Below, piece after piece: positions 1 to 8,718 of a stretch of DNA of 64,000 nt (position 1 is the first letter of the stretch; each line of letters begins with the position of its first letter). The DNA is from Acidimicrobiales bacterium. GTDB lineage: Bacteria > Actinomycetota > Acidimicrobiia > Acidimicrobiales > Acidimicrobilacustridaceae. Under the pieces are notes generated by a model that saw only the letters and a program-made list of their open reading frames with translations, did not search any database and had not been told where the DNA came from. The stretch is from contig JALOLR010000005.1 of NCBI GenBank assembly GCA_025455885.1, positions 1-64,000 of the forward strand, given 5' to 3'. A program made the position numbers and the translations under genes.

Positions 1-361
<361 letters not shown>

Positions 362-448
362 ATCGACAACGATGTTCGTGCTCGCTATGGAGTTCTCGAG
401 AGGGCTCAGGCCGCCACCCGTCGGGGTGGCGCCGCCCCCTTGACAAAG
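362..448 (+). other. 23S-5S internal transcribed spacer
   Basis: The spacer between 23S and 5S carries a short GC-rich hairpin (CGCCACCC and GGGTGGCG, about 413-431), the kind of element used in RNase processing of the rRNA precursor. No tRNA is present in it. Confidence 0.6.
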
Positions 449-566
<118 letters not shown>

Positions 567-577
567 TTTCTCAGTGC

Positions 578-603
578 GAGAGGGCCCCTTCGGGGGCCCT
601 CTC
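578..603 (+). terminator. rrn operon intrinsic terminator
   Basis: A perfect 11-bp inverted repeat, GAGAGGGCCCC and GGGGCCCTCTC, closed by a TTCG tetraloop and followed by GTCGTTTT. It begins about a dozen bases after the 5S gene. Confidence 0.92.
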
Positions 604-660
604 GTCGTTTTCGACCAGCTCAGGCTCCACCGTGCTGCTCCGGCCCTCGGCCGGTCCCGA

Positions 661-666
661 TAGGTT
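661..666 (+). promoter_or_regulatory. Leaderless -10 hexamer TAGGTT
   Basis: TAGGTT ends 6 nt before the ATG at 673, so transcription should start at or next to the start codon. This supports the chosen start of the TPR gene. Confidence 0.55.
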
Positions 667-672
667 GACCCG

Positions 673-2238
673 ATGCCTTCTTCGTCGCCGCGCCCGCCGG
701 CCTCCCGGGACCCGCGAGGCCGCAGCGGAGGCTCGAGCCGGCCGACGCGGAAGGGCGCGCCGCCCGCGAAGGGGTCGGGCGCCTCCAGCGGCCGGGCCGG
801 CGGTGCCGCGTCCCGGGGTACGGGTCCCAAGGCGTCGACTCCGAAGGGATCGGGATCGAAGGCGTCGGGATCGAAGGGCGGTGGGCCGAGGGGATCGGCG
901 GCCAAGGGTGCCGGGTCGAGGAACGGTGGCGCCCGGGGCGAGGGGACGACGAGCGCCACCCGCTCGGGGGGTAGCCGGTCGACCGCCGCAGGGCCGCGTC
1001 GACCCGGGCGGCCGGGTCCGGCGGCGAGCGGCTCCGGCGGCGCGAGCCCCGGCCGATCCGGCGGGTCGAAGCCCGGGCGTGGCGGCGCCTCGCGCGCCGA
1101 CGGGAGCGCCGCGGCCCGGGCGCCCGGCGGCGAGCGTTCGCGTTCCCGCGGCGGCGCCGCGTCGGATCAGAGGGGTACCGGGCCTCGGCGGGCGAGTGCC
1201 GGCGGGAAGGCCCGGGTCCGTGACGACGAGCGCGCGTCGCGTCGAAGCGCCGCCCGACCGGACGACGCAGCGATCGAGGCACCGTCGTCGTGGGGGAGCG
1301 TGGCCCGCCGCGGCCTGGGGGCGGCCACCGGCAAGCGGGTCTCGAACGCCAGTCGGGTGTGGCGTGACGCCGTCGAGGGCGCCGAACGCAGCCGTCCCGG
1401 CGGGACCGGGCGACCTGGCGAGGAGGCCCGATCGGCACCGGCCGTACCGGTCGACGACGAACGCCGACGCGACGACGAGGCCCGCGCCGCCCGCGCCGCC
1501 CGTGCCGAGGAGCAGTGGGTGCGCGTCGAGGAGGTCCGTGACGAAGCCGAAGCAGCGGTCGTCCGAGGTTCGTCCGGGCGTCCCGGTCGGGGTGGCTCCA
1601 CCGCGACCACCGACCTGGCCGAGGAGGTTCGCGCCGAGCTGGCCAGGGCGGTCGGCACGGCGCGCAGCGAGCGTGTCGAGCGGCGTCTGCGCGAGGCGGC
1701 CGACGACTTCGAGAACGAGCGGTTCGGCGACGCGGCGCGGGTGCTGAGGAAGCTCTCCGACGAGGCCCCGACCGTCGGCGCGGTCCGCGAGCTCTACGGG
1801 CTCACCCTCTACCGGCAGGGCAAGTGGCGGGCGGCGGCCAAGGAGCTCGAGGCCTATCGTCTGCTGACCGACAGCGTCGACCAGCACCCCGTGCTCGCCG
1901 ACTGCTACCGGGCGCTGCGTCAGTGGGGCGTCGTCGAGGAGCTGTGGGCCGAGCTGGGGAGCGCGTCGCCGAGTGCCGAGATCGTGACGGAGGGGCGGAT
2001 CGTCGCCGCCGGGGCGCTGGCGGATCGCGCCGAGCTGGTGCCCGCCATCCGACTCCTCGAGTCGGGGTGGCGCTTCCCGAAGGCCCCGAAGACCTTCCAC
2101 CTCAGGAGGGCCTACGCCCTCGCCGACCTCTACGAGCGCGCCGGGGAGGTGCCCCGGGCCCGAGACCTCTTCGGTCAGATCCGGGCCGCCGACCCCTCGT
2201 TCGCCGACGTCGAGAGCCGCCTCCGCGCGCTGCGCTGA
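673..2238 (+). CDS. TPR-repeat protein with low-complexity N-terminus
   Basis: A 521-residue protein in two halves. Residues 1-190 are a disordered Gly/Ser/Arg/Ala/Lys-rich stretch of repeated G-S-K and S-G-G motifs. From about residue 315 to the end the sequence reads as helical tetratricopeptide-type hairpins (segments DDFENERFGDAARVLRKL, LYGLTLYRQGKWRAAAKELE and YALADLYERAGEVPRARDLF). This suggests a protein-binding scaffold; no catalytic motif is visible. It stands in the position of Rv1691 of M. tuberculosis, also a TPR protein, before the HAD phosphatase and tlyA. The start is supported by a -10 hexamer 6 nt upstream. The partner is unknown. Confidence 0.85.
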   Translation: MPSSSPRPPASRDPRGRSGGSSRPTRKGAPPAKGSGASSGRAGGAASRGTGPKASTPKGSGSKASGSKGGGPRGSAAKGAGSRNGGARGEGTTSATRSGGSRSTAAGPRRPGRPGPAASGSGGASPGRSGGSKPGRGGASRADGSAAARAPGGERSRSRGGAASDQRGTGPRRASAGGKARVRDDERASRRSAARPDDAAIEAPSSWGSVARRGLGAATGKRVSNASRVWRDAVEGAERSRPGGTGRPGEEARSAPAVPVDDERRRDDEARAARAARAEEQWVRVEEVRDEAEAAVVRGSSGRPGRGGSTATTDLAEEVRAELARAVGTARSERVERRLREAADDFENERFGDAARVLRKLSDEAPTVGAVRELYGLTLYRQGKWRAAAKELEAYRLLTDSVDQHPVLADCYRALRQWGVVEELWAELGSASPSAEIVTEGRIVAAGALADRAELVPAIRLLESGWRFPKAPKTFHLRRAYALADLYERAGEVPRARDLFGQIRAADPSFADVESRLRALR

Positions 2239-2366
2239 GCGCCGACGTCCCGTTCCCGGTCGGCGCGCCGAGGCCGCGGGCTGTCCCACCCCCCGGGTAG
2301 CGTGAGGTCCCTCATCCCCCTCGCGTCCCGGCCGCACCTGCGGCCGTCATCCGTGCGAGGTGCGAG

Positions 2367-2744
2367 ATGTCCGTTCCCGATCCGATCGTCAACGTCGCAG
2401 TGCTCTGCGGCACCGTCGTCCGCGAGCCCGAGGTGCGGGTCCTGGCCTCGGGGGCGGTGCTGCTCGGCTACGAGGTCCGCGTCGGGGGGCGTCCGCCCGA
2501 CGCGACCACCGTGCCCGTCGTCTGGCCCGACCCTCCGGCCCGCCGGCCGACGATCGCCGCCGGCGACGTCGTGGTGGTGGTGGGCCACGTGCGCCGACGG
2601 TTCTTCCGGGTCGGTGGCGCCACGCAGAGCCGCACCGAGGTCGTCGCGGAGCGGATCCGGGTTCCCCGGTCGGGCCGCCACGCCCGCGACCTCGTCGAGC
2701 AGGCGCTCGTCGGGGCCGGCGAGCAGGCCACCGCCGGCGGCTGA
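2367..2744 (+). CDS. Single-strand DNA-binding-like OB-fold protein
   Basis: A 125-residue protein whose beta-rich layout resembles the SSB/PriB OB fold: a first strand with NVAVLCGTVVREPEVRVLASG, then VGYEV-type strands, a central GDVVVVVGHVRRRFFR strand and a basic final strand. Classical SSB proteins have a long acidic-tipped tail; this one ends in a short Ala/Gly tail without the DDDIPF-type tip, so it is more likely an accessory SSB-like protein than the replicative SSB. A purine-rich GAGGTGCGAG sits just before the ATG. A TAGCGT hexamer near 2298 may be its promoter. Confidence 0.75.
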   Translation: MSVPDPIVNVAVLCGTVVREPEVRVLASGAVLLGYEVRVGGRPPDATTVPVVWPDPPARRPTIAAGDVVVVVGHVRRRFFRVGGATQSRTEVVAERIRVPRSGRHARDLVEQALVGAGEQATAGG

Positions 2745-3060
2745 GTCACCGGTGCCCCGGGTTCGCACCGGTTGATCCGGCGCGGCGCAGCACCGGGCGC
2801 GGGCGGCCGCGTCGAACGACGCCGGTGGTCGGGATCGGCGGTGTCGCCGCGCTAGCGTCGACCCCGAGGGCGCCGCCCCGACCCCGGTCGGGCGGTCGCC
2901 GGGGGCTCGGTTGTTCGGTCGGTCCGCCGGTGGGGTGCTCGCGATGACCATCCGGACGAGACAACCGGATCAGAACGAGAGCGGCCGCCCGAGTCGACGC
3001 GGCGACCGCACCAGGAACCACGCATCAGGAAGCACGCATCAGGAACCACAGGGGGTTCGC
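2745..3060 (+). other. korA upstream region with triple 14-bp repeat
   Basis: This 316-base stretch has no convincing gene. A TAGCGT hexamer at 2853-2858 is the best -10 candidate, which would give korA a leader of roughly 195 nt. Just before the start codon, 3013-3054 holds three head-to-tail copies of a 14-bp unit AGGAACCACGCATC (the second with one change, the third diverging after AGGAACCACA). An in-frame ATG at 2944 could extend KorA by 39 residues, but that segment is unlike the protein family. Confidence 0.55.
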
Positions 3061-4938
3061 ATGTCCACGACGGCCGATCCGACCGAGGTCGCGGAGCACC
3101 TCGACCGGGTCATCATCCGCTTCGCCGGCGACTCCGGGGACGGGATGCAGCTCACCGGCGACCGGTTCACGAGCGCCAGCGCCATGCTCGGCAACGACCT
3201 CGTCACCCTCCCCGAGTACCCGGCCGAGATCCGGGCCCCGGCCGGCACCGTCGCCGGCGTCTCCGCCTTCCAGGTCCACATCTCCGACCACGACATCACC
3301 ACCCACGGCGACACGCCCGACGTGCTGGTGGCCATGAACCCGGCGGCGCTGCTCTCCGAGGTGGGCAAGCTCGAGCCGGGTGCCACCGTGATCGTCAACA
3401 TCGACGCCTTCGACGAGCGGGCCCTCACCAAGGCGGGCTACGACCACGACCCGCTCACCACCGGCGACCTCAAGGCCTTCACCGTGCTCGAGGTCCCCAT
3501 GACCTCGCTCACCCGTCAGGCCTGCGAGCCCCTCGGCGTGAAGCCGCGTGACGCCGAACGGAGCAAGAACTTCTTCGCCCTCGGGCTCATCTCGTGGATG
3601 TACACCCGACCCGAGCAACCCACCCTCGACTGGATCGCGGCCAAGTTCGCCAGCAAGCCCATGGTGCGCGACGCCAACGTCGCCGCCTTCAACGCCGGCC
3701 ACGCCTTCGGCGAGACCGCCGAACTCATCGGGCAGCGCTACACCGTCAACCCGGCCGTGCAGCCTCCCGGCGTCTACACCTCCGTCAACGGCAACACCGC
3801 CACCGCCTGGGGCCTCGTGGCCGCGTCCCAGCTCACGAAGCTGCCGCTGTTCCTCGGCTCCTACCCGATCACCCCCGCCTCCGACATCCTCCACGAGCTC
3901 GCCAAGCACAAGAACTTCGGCGTGCGCACCCTCCAGGCCGAGGACGAGATCGCCGGCGTCGGCGCCGCCCTCGGTGCGGCCTACGGCGGCCAGCTCGGCG
4001 TCACCACCACCAGCGGGCCGGGGGTGGCGTTGAAGAGCGAGACCATCGGCCTGGCCGTGAGCCTCGAGCTGCCCCTCCTCATCATCGACGTCCAGCGCGG
4101 CGGGCCCTCGACCGGCCTGCCCACCAAGACCGAGCAGTCCGACCTCCTCCTGGCCATGTACGGCCGCCACGGCGAGTCGCCGGTGCCCATCGTGGCCGCC
4201 TACAGCCCCGCCCAGTGCTTCCACGCCGTCATCGAGGCCGTCCGCATCGCGGTGAAGTACCGCACGCCGGTCTTCCTGCTCACCGACGGCTACCTGGCCA
4301 ACGGGGCCGAGCCCTGGCTGCTCCCCGACGTGTCGACCCTGCCGGACATCTCGGTGCCCTTCCTGACCGAACCGAACAGCACCGACCTCGACGGTCGACC
4401 CGTCCTGCGTCCCTACCAGCGCGACGACGTCACCCTCGCCCGCCCGTGGATCGTTCCCGGAACGCCGGGCCTCGAGCACCGCATCGGCGGCATCGAGAAG
4501 GAGGACGGCACCGGCAACATCTCCTACACGCCCGAGAACCACGATCGCATGACCGCGCTGCGGGCGGCCAAGGTCGCCGGCATCGCCGACGACATCCCCC
4601 CGGTCGAGGTCACCGGTGACGTGGACGACGCCGAGCTCCTCGTCGTGGGTTGGGGCTCCACCTGGGGCGCGATCAGCGGCGGCGTCGACCGCCTCCGGGC
4701 CAAGGGCCGCCGGGTGGCCCAGGCCCACCTCACCCACCTCAACCCCTTCCCCGCCGACCTCGGCGAGGTCGTTCGCCGCTACCCGAAGGTGGTCGTCCCG
4801 GAGATGAACCTCGGTCAGCTCAGCCACCTGCTGCGCGCCGAGTACCTGGTCGACGCCCGATCCGTCAGCAAGGTCAAAGGCCTCCCGTTCACCGCCGGTG
4901 AGCTCGAGGCCGCGTTCACGGAGGTCCTCGATGACTGA
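3061..4938 (+). CDS. korA: 2-oxoglutarate:ferredoxin oxidoreductase, alpha subunit
   Basis: A 625-residue KorA in which the gamma and alpha domains are fused. It works with KorB to convert 2-oxoglutarate and CoA to succinyl-CoA with reduction of ferredoxin, in the TCA cycle. The gamma-type domain begins with RFAGDSGDGMQLTG near residues 18-31. The pyrimidine-binding alpha domain shows GSYPITPASDILHELA near residue 265, AEDEIAGVGAALGAAYGG after it, and TTTSGPGVALKSE. The C-terminal domain carries HLTHLNPFP. The start ATG follows a GGGGG purine run and matches the family N-terminus. The stop overlaps the korB start by 8 nt, so the two are translated together. Confidence 0.96.
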   Translation: MSTTADPTEVAEHLDRVIIRFAGDSGDGMQLTGDRFTSASAMLGNDLVTLPEYPAEIRAPAGTVAGVSAFQVHISDHDITTHGDTPDVLVAMNPAALLSEVGKLEPGATVIVNIDAFDERALTKAGYDHDPLTTGDLKAFTVLEVPMTSLTRQACEPLGVKPRDAERSKNFFALGLISWMYTRPEQPTLDWIAAKFASKPMVRDANVAAFNAGHAFGETAELIGQRYTVNPAVQPPGVYTSVNGNTATAWGLVAASQLTKLPLFLGSYPITPASDILHELAKHKNFGVRTLQAEDEIAGVGAALGAAYGGQLGVTTTSGPGVALKSETIGLAVSLELPLLIIDVQRGGPSTGLPTKTEQSDLLLAMYGRHGESPVPIVAAYSPAQCFHAVIEAVRIAVKYRTPVFLLTDGYLANGAEPWLLPDVSTLPDISVPFLTEPNSTDLDGRPVLRPYQRDDVTLARPWIVPGTPGLEHRIGGIEKEDGTGNISYTPENHDRMTALRAAKVAGIADDIPPVEVTGDVDDAELLVVGWGSTWGAISGGVDRLRAKGRRVAQAHLTHLNPFPADLGEVVRRYPKVVVPEMNLGQLSHLLRAEYLVDARSVSKVKGLPFTAGELEAAFTEVLDD

Positions 4939-5947
4939 CACCGCCGTCCCCGTCACCACTCGCAAGGACTGGTCGAGCGACCAGGAGCCCCGCTGGTGCC
5001 CCGGTTGCGGGGACTACACCATCCTGGCGGCCGTCCAGTCGCTCATGCCCGAGCTCGGTGTGCGGCGTGAGGAGACCGTCTTCGTGTCCGGTATCGGGTG
5101 CGCGGCCCGCTTCCCGTACTACATGGACACCTACGGCATCCACACCATCCATGGCCGGGCACCGGCCATCGCCACCGGCCTGGCCATCTCGCGGCCCGAC
5201 CTCGACGTCTGGGTGGTGGGCGGCGACGGCGACATGCTGTCGATCGGCGGCAACCACCTGATCCACGCCCTGCGCCGCAACGTCGACCTGACCATCCTCA
5301 TGTTCAACAACCAGATCTACGGCCTCACCAAGGGCCAGTACTCCCCGACGAGCGAGGTCGGCAAGGTCACCAAGTCGACGCCCTTCGGGTCGCTCGACCA
5401 CCCCTTCAACCCGGTGAGCGTGGCGATCGGGGCCGAGGCCACCTTCGTGGCCCGCACCCACGACATGGACCGGGCCCACATGCAGGAGATGCTGCGCCGG
5501 GCCCACGACCACCGCGGCGCGGCCTTCGTCGAGATCTACCAGAACTGCAACGTCTTCAACGACGGGGCCTTCGGGGCGATCACGGCCAAGCAGAACCGGG
5601 CGGCCATGCTCATCCCCCTGGTGCACGGCCAGCCGATCCGCTTCGGCGAGGACGACGAGCGCGGAGTGGTCATGGGCGCCGACGGCTCCCCCCAGATCGT
5701 CGAGGTCGCCGACGTCGGTGCCGACGCGCTGTTGGTGCACGACGAGACCGACGCCGGTCTGGCGTTCCAGCTCTCGAGGCTGGCCGAGGGCCCGACGCAG
5801 CCGACGCCCATCGGCGTCTTCCGGGCCGTCGAGCGACCCGACTACGGCCGTGGCGTCACCGAGCAGCTGGCCGCCGCCGGGGAGCAGAAGGGTCCGGGCG
5901 ATCTCACCGCGCTCCTCCACTCGGGGGCCACCTGGACCGTCGACTGA
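4931..5947 (+). CDS. korB: 2-oxoglutarate:ferredoxin oxidoreductase, beta subunit
   Basis: A 338-residue KorB, the subunit that binds thiamine diphosphate and the 4Fe-4S cluster. Cluster ligands C23 and C26 lie in WCPGCG; C57 (GIGCAARF) and C206 (YQNCNVFN) are the likely remaining ligands. The ThDP-binding motif GGDGDMLSIGGNH starts near residue 98 and closes with LMFNNQIYGLT. The ATG overlaps the end of korA in another frame, which fixes the start and indicates translational coupling. Substrate is inferred from the family: the GQYSPTSEVGKVTKSTPFG stretch is typical of KOR rather than pyruvate oxidoreductase. Confidence 0.96.
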   Translation: MTDTAVPVTTRKDWSSDQEPRWCPGCGDYTILAAVQSLMPELGVRREETVFVSGIGCAARFPYYMDTYGIHTIHGRAPAIATGLAISRPDLDVWVVGGDGDMLSIGGNHLIHALRRNVDLTILMFNNQIYGLTKGQYSPTSEVGKVTKSTPFGSLDHPFNPVSVAIGAEATFVARTHDMDRAHMQEMLRRAHDHRGAAFVEIYQNCNVFNDGAFGAITAKQNRAAMLIPLVHGQPIRFGEDDERGVVMGADGSPQIVEVADVGADALLVHDETDAGLAFQLSRLAEGPTQPTPIGVFRAVERPDYGRGVTEQLAAAGEQKGPGDLTALLHSGATWTVD

Positions 5948-6031
5948 CTCCCGTCGACCACCGTCGGGCGGGCGCACGCCGGGCGGGCCCCGGTGCTCCG
6001 GTCACGTCCGTCCAGGCCCGCTCCGGCCCGT

Positions 6032-7225
6032 TCAGGTCAGGTCGCGGAAGACGAGCCCGGTGCGCGGCTTGGGCGCGAAGAACGTCGTCTTCGGCGGCAT
6101 GCGGTCGGCGCCGTGGGCGATCTCGACGATCTGGCCCACCGTCGCCGGGCGCAGCAGCACCCCCGCCTGGGCGGTCCCGTCGGCGACGGCACCGCGGACC
6201 CTGTCGACCCCGTGCTGGAAGGTGACCGTCACCGAGGGAAGGGCCGCCAGCGCGACGTCGAGCCGGCTGGAGTCGAGGTCCCGGACGCCGGAGAGGCGCT
6301 CGGCGCGGGGCCGTGCAAGCCAGCAGCCTTCGGGCCGCACGACCGCCAGGGCACCCTGGTGGCGCAGGAACGCGACGGCGCCCGTCTCGGGGAGGCTGAC
6401 CGGTTCCAGGGCGAAGAACGGTTGGAGCGCCGAGAGGAGGTCGACGTCGGGCGGGAGGTCGGTGAGGAGCCGGTGGATCGGGTCGACGGTCAGCTCCGCC
6501 TCGACGAGCTCCACGACGAAGCACAGCACGGCGGCCGCCCCGCCGACGGCTGGTTCGGCCCGGCGACGCTCGTCGAGGTAGGCCAGTGACGTCTCGTAGC
6601 GGTGGTGGCCGTCGGCGATGACCACGGGATGGGCGCTCACCGCGGCGCTGATGGCGGCCCGGCGCTCCGGGTCGGACACCACCCAGAGGTCGTGGGACAC
6701 GCCGTCGGCCGCGGTGAAGTGCACGTCGGGGGCGCCGCCCACGTCGAGCAGGCCGGACAGGCCAGGGGCCGGAGAGAGGCCCCACACCGGGGACAGGTTG
6801 GCGGAGGTGGCGCGGAGGAGGTCGAGGCGATCGCTCTTCGCCTTCGGGGTCGTGAACTCGTGGGGGAGGATCCCGCCCTCCCCGGGTGGGGACAGCTCGA
6901 GCGCCCCGATCACCCCGGTGGTGCGCCGGCGCTCCCCGTCGACCTCGACCTCCATGCGGTAGACGCTGAAGGTCGGCTCGGGGTCGGTGACGAGGGTCCC
7001 GTCACGGCGCCACGCCCGCCAGGTGGCACCGGCGGCGGCATAGGGGTCCTCGCCGGAGCCGTCGGGCACGGGGAGGTCGATCCGCACCACGTTGTGGGGG
7101 TCGGCGTCGACCAGGGACCGGCGCTCGGCCGGGCTGATCACGTCGTACGGCGGCGCGGTGAGCGTCGCGGCCCCGGCGGGCGCGGCGGCGTAGCGGATGC
7201 CGGGGAAGGGCTCGAAGCGAGGCAC
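6032..7225 (-). CDS. DUF1015 family protein
   Basis: A 397-residue member of the DUF1015 family, found widely in anaerobes and actinobacteria and without an assigned reaction. Recognisable elements are the N-terminal APPYDVIS motif, the VVRIDLP segment, the central TPKAKSDRLDLLRAT segment and the conserved IADGHHRYETSLAY motif near residue 195, probably the functional site. The C-terminus ends with the family's MPPKTTFFAPKPRTGLVFRDL segment (split here only by a few residues). It starts with GTG; a weak hexamer TAGGAA lies 6 nt upstream. It converges with korB and diverges from the HAD gene. Confidence 0.9.
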   Translation of the reverse strand: MPRFEPFPGIRYAAAPAGAATLTAPPYDVISPAERRSLVDADPHNVVRIDLPVPDGSGEDPYAAAGATWRAWRRDGTLVTDPEPTFSVYRMEVEVDGERRRTTGVIGALELSPPGEGGILPHEFTTPKAKSDRLDLLRATSANLSPVWGLSPAPGLSGLLDVGGAPDVHFTAADGVSHDLWVVSDPERRAAISAAVSAHPVVIADGHHRYETSLAYLDERRRAEPAVGGAAAVLCFVVELVEAELTVDPIHRLLTDLPPDVDLLSALQPFFALEPVSLPETGAVAFLRHQGALAVVRPEGCWLARPRAERLSGVRDLDSSRLDVALAALPSVTVTFQHGVDRVRGAVADGTAQAGVLLRPATVGQIVEIAHGADRMPPKTTFFAPKPRTGLVFRDLT

Positions 7226-7387
7226 TGCCCCTTCCTACCAGACCCGTCAGACCCGACTTCCGGGTGAGCTCCCGGGCCGGGCCTCCCGTCCGGAGCTCGC
7301 ACCGGATCTCCCGACCGGACCTCGCGGGACCCGGCGGACCGTCGGGCCGGGCCGGTCGGCGGTCACGCCAGCGGCGATACTTCCGTC

Positions 7388-8209
7388 GTGGCCTGGGTGT
7401 TCGATCTCGACGGGGTGATCTGGGTGGGGGACGACGCCGTCCCCGGGGCGGCCGAGGCCGTGGCCGCGGTCCGGGCCGCCGGCGAGACGGTCGCCTTCGT
7501 CACGAACAACTCCTTCGGACGGCGCGCCGACGTCGCCGAGCGGCTCCGGCGCCACGGGGTCGACCCGGGCGACGACGTGGTCACCTCGGCCATGGCCGTC
7601 GCCGGGCTGGTGACGGCCGAGGAGCGGGTGCTCGTCTGCGGGGGCCCGGGACTGAGCGAGGAGCTCGAGGCTCGCGGCGCCGAGGTGGTGGCGTGTCGCG
7701 ACGTCGTGGCCGCCGCCCCGACGGCCACCCCGGCCGGCGTGCTCCACGCCCTGGCCGACGTCGGGCCCTTCGACGCGGTGGTGGTCGGCTACCACCGTGA
7801 CTTCGACTACCTGCGCATGACCGTCGCGACACGGGCGGTCGCCGAGGGCGCCCGCCTGCTGGCCAGCAACGACGACGCCACCTATCCCACGGGCGCCGGG
7901 CCGATCCCCGGGGGCGGCTCGATCGTGGCGGCGGTGGCCACCGCCTCGGGTCGCATGCCGACCGTGGCCGGCAAGCCCCACGAGCCGATCGCCGCCCTCG
8001 TGCGTCGCCGGCTCGGCCCGGAGGGCATCGTGGTCGGCGACCGGCCCGACACGGACGGCCGCTTCGCCGAGACCCTGGGCTATCGCTTCGGGCTCGTCCT
8101 CTCCGGGGTGACGTCGGCCGCCGACCTGCCTGTGCACCCGACGCCGGCGGTGGTCGCCGCCGACCTCGCCGCCCTCGTCCAGGAGGCCCTGGCGACGCCG
8201 GAGGGATAG
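7388..8209 (+). CDS. HAD-IIA family phosphatase (NagD-like)
   Basis: A 273-residue hydrolase of the HAD superfamily, subclass IIA. Motif I is FDLDGVIWVG at residues 5-14, motif II is VTNNSFGR with the Asn-Asn pair of the NagD group, the cap contains the GYHRDFDYLRM segment, and motifs III/IV are AGKPH followed by VVGDRPDTDGRFAE. Likely a phosphatase acting on small sugar or glycerol phosphates; the substrate is not evident. It corresponds in position to Rv1692, upstream of tlyA. GTG start, with GATACT 6 nt upstream as a leaderless -10. It ends in TAG, which is also the first half of the next gene's -10. Confidence 0.92.
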   Translation: MAWVFDLDGVIWVGDDAVPGAAEAVAAVRAAGETVAFVTNNSFGRRADVAERLRRHGVDPGDDVVTSAMAVAGLVTAEERVLVCGGPGLSEELEARGAEVVACRDVVAAAPTATPAGVLHALADVGPFDAVVVGYHRDFDYLRMTVATRAVAEGARLLASNDDATYPTGAGPIPGGGSIVAAVATASGRMPTVAGKPHEPIAALVRRRLGPEGIVVGDRPDTDGRFAETLGYRFGLVLSGVTSAADLPVHPTPAVVAADLAALVQEALATPEG

Positions 8210-8212
8210 CCT
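8207..8212 (+). promoter_or_regulatory. -10 hexamer TAGCCT overlapping a stop codon
   Basis: TAGCCT begins with the TAG stop codon of the HAD gene and would give the next gene a leader of about 60 nt containing its AGGAGG ribosome-binding site. Confidence 0.45.
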
Positions 8213-8279
8213 GACCGGGCGCGTCACCCGGACCAGACCGGCGGCAGCGGGCCGCGGCGCTGCAGCAGGAGGAGCCACC

Positions 8280-8708
8280 ATGGCGAAGAAGGATCCCATC
8301 GGTCAGGCCATCAAGGCCGGCAAGGACGTCACCCAGAGCGGTCAGAAGCGCGTCGAGACGATGCTGCGCGACGTCTCCAAGGCCACCGACCGCCAGTCCA
8401 AGCAGCTCTCGAAGGCCCTCGACGAGTTCCTCGAGCGCAGCCGCCAGGAGACCGAGCGCATCGCCGAGGTCGTCGACTCCCGCATCAGGCACCAGTTCGA
8501 CACCTTCGGGGTGGCCACCAAGGGCGACCTGGCCCGTCTCGAGGCCAAGGTCGACGCCCTGGCGGCCACCGGGAAGGCCGCCCGCAAGGCCCCCGCCAAG
8601 CGGGCGCCGGCCAAGCGGGCCCCGGCCAAGCGGGCGCCGGCGAAGAAGGCCGCGACCACGGCCGCGGCGTCCACCCCGCCGGCGCCGAACGGCGAGTCGA
8701 CCAGCTGA
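8280..8708 (+). CDS. Phasin-like helical protein with Lys/Ala-rich tail
   Basis: A 142-residue protein. Residues 1-95 form a probable amphipathic coiled coil (DVTQSGQKRVETMLRDVSKA and onward, then KGDLARLEAKVDALAA), much like the phasin/PhaF-type or regulator proteins that coat storage granules. From residue 97 the tail has four near-perfect K-R-A-P-A repeats and ends in Ala/Pro, as in histone-H1-like or PhaF C-terminal domains that bind DNA. A strong AGGAGG site precedes the ATG by 7 nt. It occupies the place of the small gene Rv1693. A role in granule or nucleoid association is inference only. Confidence 0.82.
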   Translation: MAKKDPIGQAIKAGKDVTQSGQKRVETMLRDVSKATDRQSKQLSKALDEFLERSRQETERIAEVVDSRIRHQFDTFGVATKGDLARLEAKVDALAATGKAARKAPAKRAPAKRAPAKRAPAKKAATTAAASTPPAPNGESTS

Positions 8709-8718
8709 CGGCTCGATC

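Noticed and set aside
2911-3060. N-terminal extension of KorA from TTG 2911 or ATG 2944
   Set aside because: The added residues come from low-complexity and repeated DNA and do not occur in KorA proteins; the ATG at 3061 gives the family start.
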